Shown piece by piece: positions 54,725 to 64,000 of a DNA stretch of 64,000 nt. A model generated the notes under the pieces. It made no database searches. It was not told the DNA's origin and worked only from the letters and a program-made list of their open reading frames with translations. The DNA comes from Hsuehochloa calcarea. Its lineage: Eukaryota; Streptophyta; Magnoliopsida; Poales; Poaceae. The stretch covers positions 25,949,045-26,013,044 of the forward strand of contig CM070603.1 of the NCBI GenBank assembly GCA_036346395.1, read 5' to 3'. Position numbers and translations under genes: made by a program. Numbering within the stretch: the stretch's first letter is position 1; each line of letters begins with the position of its first letter.

Positions 54725-57700
54725 ATGGCGGCGTCAGGAACCCTAGTCGTGTACAGGGTGGTGTTCGCTGCGCTGGGCGTGCTCATGGTGGGCACCCTGG
54801 TGTACACCTGCATCACCGACGGCTCGCCGTTTCGCCCCGAGCTGCTCACGCCGTGAGTATTATTAACCTTTGCCCTGTATGGAAGAGGATTAGATGCCAA
54901 TTACTGCAGTCAATTTTGGCAATCTTGCATGTTTCTGGTGTGTTTCCTTGCGGATTGGTAGGAAACTATTGAGATTTTATGAATTGGATGTTTGTATGTT
55001 CAAGTAACCTTTTTTGGTTGAGGCTTGTGGATTTTAGTATAGGTGTAACATGCCTTGCTAAGGATTAGTGAATGCTAGGAGTCACTCGTATTATCTTGAG
55101 TATTCATCCATTTTTTTGGGTGCTAACCTGCATAGTGGTGGAGTTTACCTTTTATCATGGCCAAATGCTAGAAATGTGATGTACTAGCACGGTAGCACTT
55201 GCAGAGTAGATATATTCAATTATGAAGTACAATTTGTTCATTGAAGTTTAGTTACTATCAGAGTTTGTGTACATTCTTACACAACAAATGCAGGAATTTA
55301 CTTTCTTTTATGACTTACAATCCTGCAGCTGTAGAATGTTGCTTATATCTGGATTGGCCTGTGTTTATCTTGGATTAATAAGGTGGTGTTAGCTATACTA
55401 TAGCATGAAAACTTAGGCTTGCTCAACGTTGCTGCAGGAAGTATAGTAGCTCCTGGGACATGCTACTTTTGAAATTCAGTGCTTAATTATGCTGTAGGTA
55501 GTACAGTTTTTTCATGAGAGAATTGGTACTTTCTTAACCAGGAAAGATGTGTTATATCAGAGTAGGCAGATCATAGCTATTGTCCAAGCAGCTTACATGT
55601 TTTCAGATGACCTTCAGGTGGAAGTTGTAATTCTTATATGTGTGTAGGTGGATGGTGGCAACACTGGCTGATTTTTATGTGAATGTGGTTGCGATCTCGG
55701 TACTTCATTATCTTTTATACTGTACTTCTACTTCCTCATCACTAAGCAGCCGCTTTGTTAACATGTTTTGTATATAAAACTTGTGATGTTTACCATATTT
55801 GGAAAGGAAAGTGTTTTCTGGAGTGTGAAGTGAAAGTGGCAACTAATCTATTTGTTCTGTGAAACGCTGCCCACAACATGCTTGCATGCACTGTACAAGA
55901 GTGGACTACATAGCTACCAGTATCTTCTTGGTGTGACTTGTATTTTTGCATACATAATTTCCTTTTATCTTGTATCAATTTATTGTCTTTTCCTCTGCAT
56001 CTGTAATGGAATTAATTGAATTTCTAAAATTTGATGCCATATGTCTAACTGCATTAGCTCTTTTTTAGTTGAAGTGGTAATGATTGTACACGGGTTGCAT
56101 CTCAGATATGAGAATCAATTAATTGTGTACAGGATATAAATAATATAAGATAAAATAAAAAAACATACGTGTAACAATTTCTGGTTCATGAGAGCTGTGT
56201 CGCCCTCGTTCGAGTGCTAGTACTCGGCGTGCTCGCCGTTTCTTCTTTAATGCAAGCCAGAAATGGCCACTAAAAAAAACAATTTCTGGTTCATGTATGG
56301 AGATCCAATTTTAGAACATTATTTCCATCTTGACTTGAGCTAGAGGTGTTTCTTTCGTTTATGGTGTTTCAGACTTGGGTTATCTACAAAGAAGTAAATT
56401 GGATTAGTTCTGTCTTTTGGGTAGTTCTGTTGTTTTGTTTCGGCAGGTACTTGATTCCTTCTTGCTAATATTCTATGTTTGAATGAAGTTGTTCTATTCC
56501 AATAGATGTGACATGCGATCAACCTTTTTTCTTTTATTTTTTCAGTGCTGCTACATGTGCTTATATTGTTAAGAAGCTTTTTGAAATAACTTCAGGGCCT
56601 TCCCATGATCCACTTGATCTTTTATTGCTCAGGTACAGAATCAAATCATTCCCATCGTATGCAGGATATTAATTGATTTGAGTCGACTATTTTCTCGACA
56701 GCATAACTAAGGCTTTAGTAACTGCACCTCTGAAAAGAAGTGTCATTCATATTTCTTTAATATTTTTTCTTAGTGAGCTTTCATGATTAGCCTTAATGGT
56801 AATCCTTCGCCTCATTAATTGTTGATACTTGTTCTGTTTATTATGCTTGCATCCCCTCGTGCAACAATCTCAAATTCTTTTCTGACCGCCCTCGGTGTAA
56901 CCTAGACGGTATCCGATGCCGAAAGTCCCAAAGTATTCCCCTTAGTAATTGAGGTAGATTGTCCCTCACTGTTCTCCGGAGCATTTGATTTAACCTTCTA
57001 AGTATTCTTCAATCTCTTAGTATCTCTATCTTCCATATCAACATCTTTGCCTCTGCCCGATTTGTCCTCCCCCTCATGATCCTCTCTGATGAATGCCTTT
57101 GTCAACAATATCCACCTTAGCATCTTCAACTTTGAAAAAAATGTCATAGACATATTCACCAACCACAATCTCGACACTAAAAGGTATGACATCTATGTCC
57201 AGAACTCACACTAGCATACGAACCAAATCGTTCTTGCGGACCTTTTCCATGTTCACTCTTATTGTTGTGCCAACGATCGACCCTATAGCATAAAAGCTCA
57301 GAAAGTCACAAACTTCAATAGGCACTCCTAGAACCTGAGCCCGTACCTTCTGAAGCTGGTACTTAGGCGTGGGTTTCAAATTCCATTCCACAAATTGCAA
57401 CACCACCTTATGCTTCTTCACACGCACGTCACCAATAGCCGCCATACGAAACAGATCAAGCCTAGTTAGAAAATGAACCAAAAACGCATTCCCCCCTGAA
57501 TCTCCACCTATGGCTGCCAATCATTGGAATTAATCTTCTCAGCTCGACAATAAGAAGGTTTTCAAACAGTTGATCACTAGTGATCCTAACAAGCACCATC
57601 TTATTGTTCTCTTTCTTCAACTTCTTAGTCCCAGATGTTGGAATATGATAAAACCCCAACCCACCAGCACCGAACCCACACAAATTGGCGATAGATCTCG

Positions 57701-59953
57701 GCATCAGTGACAACGGGCACTTATTTGCCAAATGGTCATCGCCCTCACAAATATCACACATTAAGATTGCTTTGCAATTGGCAATACCATGCCCCTTCCC
57801 TTTACACCGAAAGAAAATTAGGTTGGAAACAATACCTGCGGAACCGGTGTTGACCTGAGGATTGCCCCCACCGAATCGGCCACATCCCCGACCTCTGATG
57901 CCATCTTCGAACCTCCCACGGCCATTGCTAGGCGCCCGAGCTTGACACTGATTAGGGAGTGATCTATTTTCCCCAAAACCAGTGATCGGGAATCCTCCCT
58001 GCCTACCAAAAGCGCCGCCTGGCCGCCAACACCACCGTTGACGAAGAATTGTCCAGCGCCTCCGTTGCTCGGGAATTGTCCATCGCCGAAGCTGACAGAT
58101 GGCACATTCACGCCAAGATCCTTTCTTTGACCGCCTACACGACCCCGTCCAGACTCCATGTCACTACGATGGCAAAGAACTTCAGCAAATGAACGTCGAT
58201 CTCCGTTTGCCGTCCCCAACCAGCCACCGGAAGACTTTTTAGGGTTTGGCTGAGCTGCTCTCCAGTTACGCTGAAACAACCTACGTTGCCAGGGCAAACC
58301 TTTCTTGTGGGCTTTTTTCGATTTGATAAAAGGCAAACAAGCCGCTGTCGAGCCCAGCCTATTGACCACAGCGCCAGACGGATTTTGAATGGGCAGCAAA
58401 GCCGGCGAAACTGCTGAGCCATACAAATTTTGAATGGATAGCAAAGCTGGCGAAACTGCCGCTTAATTATCGCGGCCTACTGGCTAGGTTAGATGATTTC
58501 GGCGAGCTCGATCAATGGCATCGCCCACCGTCGCCGGAGGCGACATCCGAGGAGGCAGATGTGCCGTGCGGTGGTCGACCAACACCAAAGACACCGCTTG
58601 CTCGGCCGGCGATATCCCCACTCGCGGAGCTCACTGAGAGTACCCGCAAAGAATGGCATCACCATAAAGCAGATCCTTTGAAATCTTCGAAGAAGACCCT
58701 TGGCCAATGCCCCCTACCTCCAACCTGCAAAGATTTGCGAAAACTAGATGAGATAGAAGATTGAACTCCATTACCTTGAGAAGATTTCCAAACGTCGTCG
58801 GAAAAATCGGTCGGCCGATTTTCAGCCTTCGATTCAACTGCCCACTTCTGCCAAGATGATATCCTCGTCATCGAAAGAACTACCCTCTTGCAACTGCCAA
58901 AACCTTCATCCAATCACAGCACTAACTACACGATGAACCTGTGAAAATGGCACTAGGACCTCACCGGCGTCGGCAACACCACCGACGCCGGCTTCAACCA
59001 CCTCCAACGCCGGCCTCATTTCCCCCTCATGTCGCCACCGGCCTGTTTCACACTCCAAGGACACATACTTTGTCTCTGTTATCTGAGCTCTTGGTACTAA
59101 CTTATTCTGAACTTTTAGTTCCTTGCGGGTGCACATTGAGAAATATAGTAATAGGTTATGTAAAGAACTGGGCTTTGCCAACATTAAATAAGTACTTATG
59201 TGTTGTTTTAACAAAATGATAATTTAAAGTCGCCTTCAATCTTTATGATACAATGCCAATAAGATGCTAGCATGCTACAGTTAGCAATCACTTTTCACTG
59301 AATATGCTTCCAAGGAGGGTGGACCATGGAGATGATTACACTATGGCACATATAGATGAAGTGAAAAGAAACAAATTTAATTTTTTCCCTACTGATACTG
59401 AAAACTGAAATGGATTAGGCATGTTTCTCTCTCTTGAGGATTCTCATTGGACTAATAGGCAGCTTACATTGCTTATGGTATGGTCTCCTTTAAACTGTTT
59501 AGGGACTGGTGAAATATATTATCATGCCGATTTCTACACCTGCTACAATAAAAAAATTTGCTGTGTAAAAATTTTTGTGGTTGCATTGCATCCCACATAT
59601 CGAATAACATACTGAAAAAGCATATCTATTGCTCTCATTCCTTAGTGCCACACTACATACTTGACTGCAGTCTGCAGCCATGGTGACCTTGTTGTATTAC
59701 ATTTCAAATGTCCAAGGAATGTTATTTTGCATACATCAATTGTTAGTTGCATCTTCTATAATTTATATTGCTGTTAATTTGTCCTGTGATGTATCTCAAT
59801 TTCTTTCAGGCAAGATAATCTATCCCAAAGAAAGTGCTCTTTTGTCATAGTTGGGAGAATTATTTTCAGCATTTTGGGGGTACTCATGGCTGCACTCGTC
59901 ATATATACTGTCGTCACAGATGGACTACCTTTTAGGAAGGATTTGTTGACACC
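54725..59953 (+). CDS. DUF1475 membrane protein, exons 1-5 (3' end off window)
   Basis: Five exons join in frame with GT/AG sites: 54725-54852, 55648-55699, 56373-56446, 56546-56632 and 59810-59953. They give about 162 residues, against roughly 225-255 for the family, so more exons lie beyond the window. Exon 1 has RVVFAALGVLMVG, TCITDGSPF and ELLTP. Exons 2-4 give WMVATLADFYVNVVAIS, TWVIYKEVNWISSVFWVVLL and TCAYIVKKLFEITSGPSHDP. Exon 5 has RIIFSILGVLMAA, TVVTDGLPF and DLLTP. Four to five hydrophobic segments suggest a multi-pass membrane protein. Function is not known for DUF1475. The start is set by the promoter, ATG context and family N-terminus. The last visible intron (from 59954) contains nested copia elements. 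Confidence 0.88.
54853..55647 (+). other. Intron 1 of DUF1475 gene
   Basis: GTGAGT to TGTGTAG, 795 bp. Nothing else recognised inside. Confidence 0.8.
55700..56372 (+). other. Intron 2 of DUF1475 gene
   Basis: GTACTT to GTTTCAG, 673 bp. It holds a short poly-A insertion flanked by 18-bp direct repeats (56173-56295). Confidence 0.8.
56191..56277 (+). mobile_element. Short poly-A insertion (SINE or LINE tail) with 18-bp TSD
   Basis: The 87-bp insert AGAGCTGTGTCGCCCTCGTT ... GGCCACTAAAAAA lies between exact 18-bp copies of AACAATTTCTGGTTCATG (56173-56190 and 56278-56295). The A-tail (the first two bases of the right repeat are shared with the run) plus a long variable-size target duplication indicate target-primed reverse transcription. 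TTTCTTCTTTAATGCAAGCC resembles grass LINE 3' ends. Confidence 0.85.
56633..59809 (+). other. Intron 4 of DUF1475 gene
   Basis: GTACAG to CTTTCAG, 3177 bp. Most of it is the antisense LINE ORF1-like pseudogene at 56870-58920; the remainder is A/T-rich without features. Confidence 0.8.
56870..58920 (-). pseudogene. LINE ORF1-like zinc-knuckle (DUF4283-type) pseudogene
   Basis: Minus strand, N- to C-terminal: RISSWQKWAVESKAENRP and DVWKSSQGNGVQSS; a basic serine/glycine-rich linker with RRSFAEVLCHRSD; two CCHC-type knuckles, the first FRCKGKGHGIANC with its leading Cys changed to Phe, then CDICEGDDHLANKCP; GFGAGGLGFYHIP; then KPTPKYQLQKVRAQVLGVPI, EVCDFLSFYAIGSIVGTTIR, VNMEKVRKNDLVRML and DIDVIPFSVEIVVGEYVYDI. 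This order is that of grass zinc-knuckle/DUF4283 proteins linked to LINE ORF1. Frameshifts and stops; no endonuclease or RT follows. It sits antisense in intron 4 of the DUF1475 gene. Confidence 0.6.
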
Positions 59954-60237
59954 GTAAGTGAATACAATATACATTCATAATTCATACTTGTCAGTTTCCG
60001 AGACCAATCATTTTTTAAGTTTTGTACGTCCAGCTGAATGTAGCAGATAAAAGAGTAAACATCAGTGATTAAATTCAAGATTACAGCAGCTTAAAATAGA
60101 CGTACGGCTCAAGATGTTTTCAAAATATAAAGTAATAACGAGATATGGGAATCGAGCTAGAAGCCCCGCATGCTGAATTTACAGTCAAGAGTCAATTTTC
60201 AACTATTATGTTTGAGGTATTTAGCACTCACCGTGTA
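59954..60237 (+). other. Start of intron 5 of DUF1475 gene
   Basis: Begins GTAAGTG after exon 5. A/T-rich, no features before the copia LTR at 60238. Confidence 0.7.
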
Positions 60238-62504
60238 TGTTAGAATAGGAGTCCTTATATGTATATAATACCCCCTTGTATTTCCTATATATATTGCCAA
60301 TTGAGCCCTCTTGAATATACACACAATATTCATAACATGGTACCAGAGCTAGGGCACTAACCTAGCTCTTCCACGCCACATCCGTTGCTCGAATTATTGC
60401 CACCGTCGCCGCCGGCCGCCGCCGATGGGGAACGCCGCTCTCTGTGCCGTCCTCCTACCTACCACCCGAAGCCGACGCCGTCCCGCCGCCGCCCGACTCG
60501 TCGCCCGAAGCCGAAGCCGCCACTCTACGCCGGTTGCTCGGCCTCCGCATCTGACGCAGGCGCGCGCTTAGTCGAGGAAGGGCCGCCGCCAGTAGGGCTA
60601 AAGCCGAAGCCGCCGCTCGTGCGCGCTTCGTCAAGGAAGGGCTGCCGCCAGAACGGCTGCTCCTTCCCGTTGCCCGTCGCCGCCACCGGTAGGGCCGCCG
60701 CCACTCGAGCCGCTAGGGGGAACCCTAGCATCCCCCTGCCCTACGCAGTCCTTCCTTTTGGGTTGGCCGACTTGGCCGGGCTGTTTTAGTCTGAGCGAGC
60801 CCGGCCCAACACAAAAAATAAAAAATGTAGCTCTAACTGCCGCGTCGTCCAGCGCCACCTGTTAGACTTCGTTGCCTTGGTCGCCGCGTCTTCCCATGCC
60901 GCCTACTGATGGTTTCCGTTCCATCAGCTGCGATCCCATTCTCGGGAACAAAGCTTAATGGGACGAACTACAGGTTGTGGTCTTCACTGATGGAGATCAC
61001 GCTCGATGGTTTCGCCTCTGGGACATGTTACTGGTGCCCGACCTTGTCCGCGGTCACCGGGTTCAGCCTCCTCCCAGCCGGCCTACCTCTGCACCTCCTG
61101 CAGAAGATGAAGCCGCCAAGAAGGAGGCAGAGGCCGCTATTTCTACTGCTGTTGCTGCTGATGAGACCTTTCAGTATGTCATAGACGCTTTTGAACGCTG
61201 GTGTGCTGATGAGGCCTGTGTTCGAGCCATCCTAGTGGTCAGCGTCGACAACTTCATCCAGCCAAACAGTGTTGGTCTGCGTGCCACTTGTCAGATCTGG
61301 GAGTACTTGCGTGAGTGATACCAGCAGAGCAACGATGCTCAGTTCTTTTCACTTCAGCGATGAGTTGGAGACGCTTCGCCAGGAGGACTCCTTCGTCGAC
61401 GACTTCTACCGAGCCCTGGCCAGTCTTTGGCGCCAGTTGGATGAGCTGGCTTCTCTGCTTTGCTAGGAGTGTCATAAAGTGCAGAAGGCGGATCGTGATT
61501 GCCTTCGCCTTTATGACTTCGTTTGCCGTCTTCACCCAGAGTTGAGCCTATCCGGGCTCAACTACTGAGCGCATCACGACGATCAGTCATCGAGGCTCTT
61601 TCGACCCTTCGTGCTGAGGAGCTTCGTCGTGGGTTAGTAGCGCAGTTTGTTCTGGCTGTGCTTGCTACCCCTTTCTTCGACTACACTGATGGTTTCGCTC
61701 GACTACGATCCCTTCTCGTGTGTCATTTACGCTCTGTTTTGCACCAACTAGGGTTCAGTGCAATTATTGCAAGAACTTCGGGCACGACTACCAGCGTTGT
61801 GCGGTGCGAAAAAAGCAGAACAAGGCGCGTGGACGATCCAAGGGGGCCAGGGAGGCACTAACTCATCGACGGGGGGACACACTAGCACGTCAGGACCTTC
61901 TCGTGAGGTGACTGCTCGGCCAGATTCGCGAGTTCTACTTCAAGAGCTCTCTCATAGCTTAGCGAGTTACGCGACCTAGCTCGACGTCTCCTCCAGGTAC
62001 TTCTTAGGTTCTGGATTCTGGTACCTCTTTTCACATGACACCGGACTCCACATCTCTCACTTCAATCGGACCTTCTGTTTTTCCTCTTTGTTCAGACAGC
62101 TGACGGTACTTATCTGTCTGTCAGCTGTCATGGCACTCTTTTGTCCATTGATTTTTCTGTTCCAGCTGTTTCCCATGTTCCACAGCTTACCATGCAACTT
62201 CTCTCAGTGGGTTAGCTCACCGATCTTGGCTGTAGGTTGGTTTTGACTCTCAGACCTATTTCATCTAGGATCGACAGACAGGGACGGTACTTGGAACTGG
62301 CTGGTGCCGTAGGGATCGTTAGGGTCTCTACATCCTTGATCGCCTCCACCTTCCATCCACTTCAGTTGCTCCTGTCACCTCTACGTCTACTTCCACTACC
62401 ACTGCTACCACCACCTCTAGCGTTTTTGCGCAGTGGCATCACCGTTTAAGTCACTTATGTGGGTTTCGTCTTTCTTTATTAGTTCGTCAGGGTGTTCTTG
62501 GACG
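60238..62504 (+). mobile_element. Ty1/copia element 1 (5' part) in intron 5
   Basis: A short LTR (60238-60337, TGTTAGAATAGGAGTCC ... CATAACA) is followed directly by the primer site TGGTACCAGAGCTAGGG. The gag reading near 60950-61320 gives FSGTKLNGTNYRLWSSLMEI and SVGLRATCQIWEYLRE. A CCHC knuckle CNYCKNFGHDYQRC lies near 61760-61800. The protease part reads FHMTPDSTSLTSI and HGTLLSIDFSVPAVSHVPQL, and the pre-integrase part reads FAQWHHRLSHLCGFRLSLLV near 62440. Frameshifts throughout. It is cut near 62504 by the second copia element. The LTR is only 100 bp and may be internally deleted. Confidence 0.75.
60338..60354 (+). promoter_or_regulatory. Primer binding site of copia element 1
   Basis: TGGTACCAGAGCTAGGG directly after the LTR end ATAACA; differs from the usual TGGTATCAGAGC at one base. 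Confidence 0.8.
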
Positions 62505-64000
62505 TGTTATCTTGACACGCTTTAAGAACAAACATCTTGACCGTCATAGGGACAAAGATCTTGATCATCATAGGGCGGCAGACTTTAAGGACAAAGATCT
62601 TGACCGTCATAGGACAAAGATCTTAGGATAGCATCTTAGCATATGCTTGGTGGTTGGCGACTTATAAATATGTATCCCCAACCCTCAAAGTTGGCATGGC
62701 ATTGTGTTAGAAATAAACAAAGAAAAATTGACTCATCTCCAAGTGTCATCCTCTCCATGAGAGTAAGGATCTTGCTAACACCAACAAAGAAGACTCCAAA
62801 TGAGTAACAAGTGGTATCGAGCCTTACTATCCCGTAGCTTGAGCATCTCTTGCTCATCTCCGTCTCCTGGTCTCGCGGCTGACCCAAATGCAGTGCGAAG
62901 CAGCTCGCCGCCCCCGCCACTCTCTCCGAGACGGCGGCACTGTCGAAGCAACCCTCTCTCACGCTGACAAATTTCAAGATGCGCCCATGTCCGCAGGCGC
63001 CTCGGCACGGCCGCTCGAGCACTCTAAGGTCAGCCGACGGCCGAGCTTCGCATGCGGCAGAGCAGCGGCAGCAAGCGAGACGGCGGCAGAGATCACGCAA
63101 AAAGTAGGCCAAGGCCGGTAATGGCGGAGCCGGGCAGCGGAGAGTGGAGGCGGAAGCGGGCGGCGGCAGGCAGCGCCGGGCAAGCAGCGGAATGAGGTCA
63201 AGGTTCTCAAGGCAAGAATAAAGAATCCATATCCGCGATGATAAATACGACGCGACTCGAGCACTGGAGAGGAGGCAAGCATGGAGGCGAAGGCGCAAAT
63301 GGCGTACCACAAGACGCTCACCAATGGCGGCGGCAGATTTCAGACAGCATGGACGCGGTGGCGGCTCTCGAGTGAGGCGCGACACGGCGGCGACAGACGG
63401 TCGACGGAGAGTCGCGGCCTTCACAGCGACGCGCTCTCTCCCCAGACGGCACCGTGGTCACCATCGTACCAGTCGTCGCCGAGGGACGTCGGCCCGGCGG
63501 TGGCCTACCTCACCAAGACCAACTATGTCGAGCGGGCTGCGGTGATGAGGTAAAGCTCCAGCGCGGCATATGCGGGATGCGATCCGGTGACGGCGACGCC
63601 GACTACGATCAGGATCGACGGCGCTGGATGCTCTCATCGCGCAGCCCCGCCGCGAGATGCGCTTCGCTACTAACAAGCGGATCGCCAAAGAGGTTTGGGA
63701 CGCCATCGCCGCAAAGACGACGGCAGCCGCGACGCGCGCAAGTCTACATTGCGTGCACCGCGACGGAGCGGGAGCACTCGCCTTCGCCGCGAGGACGCAG
63801 ATGACTTTGCTCTCCGCCTCAACACTCACTGCGAAGCCGCGATTCGGCGACGACACCTACGGCGAGAGAGAGCGTGGAAAAGCTCTTCCGCCGGCCCCGA
63901 AGTACAAGCGCACGGCTCGCTCGATCGAGTCTCTGCGACCTTCCACGATGACGATCGAGGCGGCGCGGTCGCCTCAAGGTTGTTGATACGATGAACCACA
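62505..64000 (+). mobile_element. Ty1/copia element 2, nested, runs off window
   Basis: A probable LTR from about 62505 (TGTTATCTTGACACGC) to 62809 (GAGTAACA) contains three ACAAAGATCTTGACCGTCAT-type repeats and a TATAAATA box near 62665. A primer site TGGTATCGAGCC follows at 62812-62823. From 63490 the plus strand reads a UBN2-type gag across frames: AYLTKTNYVERAAVMR, RFATNKRIAKEVWDAIAAKT, RFGDDTYGERERGKALPP and YKRTARSIESL. It is interrupted by at least three frame changes. The LTR start is inferred from where element 1's reading stops. The element continues past 64000. Confidence 0.7.

Noticed and set aside
54317..54746. ORFs of 130 and 138 codons just before the DUF1475 start
   Set aside because: They overlap the promoter, TATA box and the start codon of the real gene in other frames, and are Pro/Arg-rich artefacts of GC content.
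58493..59219. Plus-strand ORFs as extra DUF1475 exons
   Set aside because: They lie inside the antisense LINE-like pseudogene in intron 4, and exons 4 and 5 already join in frame across this region.
1..64000. tRNA, rRNA or microRNA genes
   Set aside because: No cloverleaf or rRNA core sequence was recognised. Sites resembling the tRNA 3' end are primer binding sites of LTR elements. A tRNAscan/miRNA search could not be run.

Overview
The window is nuclear DNA of a grass (Poaceae). The evidence is the transposon families: a CACTA element with TTTGCCGAGTGC-type subterminal repeats, Tat-lineage gypsy, SIRE-type copia, FAR1-type Mutator transposase and a Pack-MULE, together with a plant DUF1475 membrane-protein gene. 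The species cannot be fixed by eye. Nearly everything left of 54.6 kb is transposon, much of it nested, and only one host gene is convincing.

Layout. 1-2.4 kb is a long gypsy LTR fragment (minus strand). 2.65-3.12 kb is a hAT transposase tail. 3.94-5.46 kb is a decayed CACTA element holding a Stowaway-like MITE. 6157-7568 is a short, structurally complete CACTA deletion derivative with a 3-bp target duplication (ACA). 10.2-11.15 kb is another LTR fragment. 11.3-29.1 kb is a nest four layers deep. A FAR1-type MULE gene (minus strand) is broken by a solo LTR (25472-28680), by a gypsy element that keeps gag but has no pol (19643-25006), and by a Pack-MULE (13198-18825). The Pack-MULE carries a captured piece of a LIN/CERBERUS-like E3 ubiquitin-ligase gene and is itself split by a solo LTR (14689-17968). 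29.1-29.7 kb is a LINE ORF1-like scrap. 30.3-37.84 kb is a SIRE-type copia element (minus strand) without a visible 3' LTR. 38743-40224 is a related solo LTR, whose right end lies inside a perfect 175-bp tandem duplication. 41605-53234 is a full-length Tat-lineage gypsy element (651-bp LTRs, 5-bp target duplication) with decayed gag-pol and a long antisense gene driven from its own TATA box; it landed in a hAT-like MITE.

The host gene starts at 54725 (plus strand). Five exons of a DUF1475 protein are readable up to 59953, and the rest lies beyond the window. The protein is an internal duplication: exon 1 and exon 5 encode 33-residue blocks of equal length that end at the same splice phase. 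Its introns hold a short poly-A insertion flanked by 18-bp repeats, a LINE ORF1-like pseudogene in antisense, and, in the last visible intron, two nested copia elements that run off the right edge.

The most unusual items are the gag-only gypsy ORF, which leaves the usual gag-protease junction and continues into an unknown acidic domain; the Pack-MULE capture with introns retained; the antisense gene with promoter and a duplicated polypurine-like tract in the Tat element; and the related minisatellite vocabulary (TCGTAG, GTACTCG, ACTGTAG) in LTRs of unrelated families. No RNA genes, CRISPR arrays or bacterial-type operons were seen. Family names come from recognising motifs by eye, not from searches.
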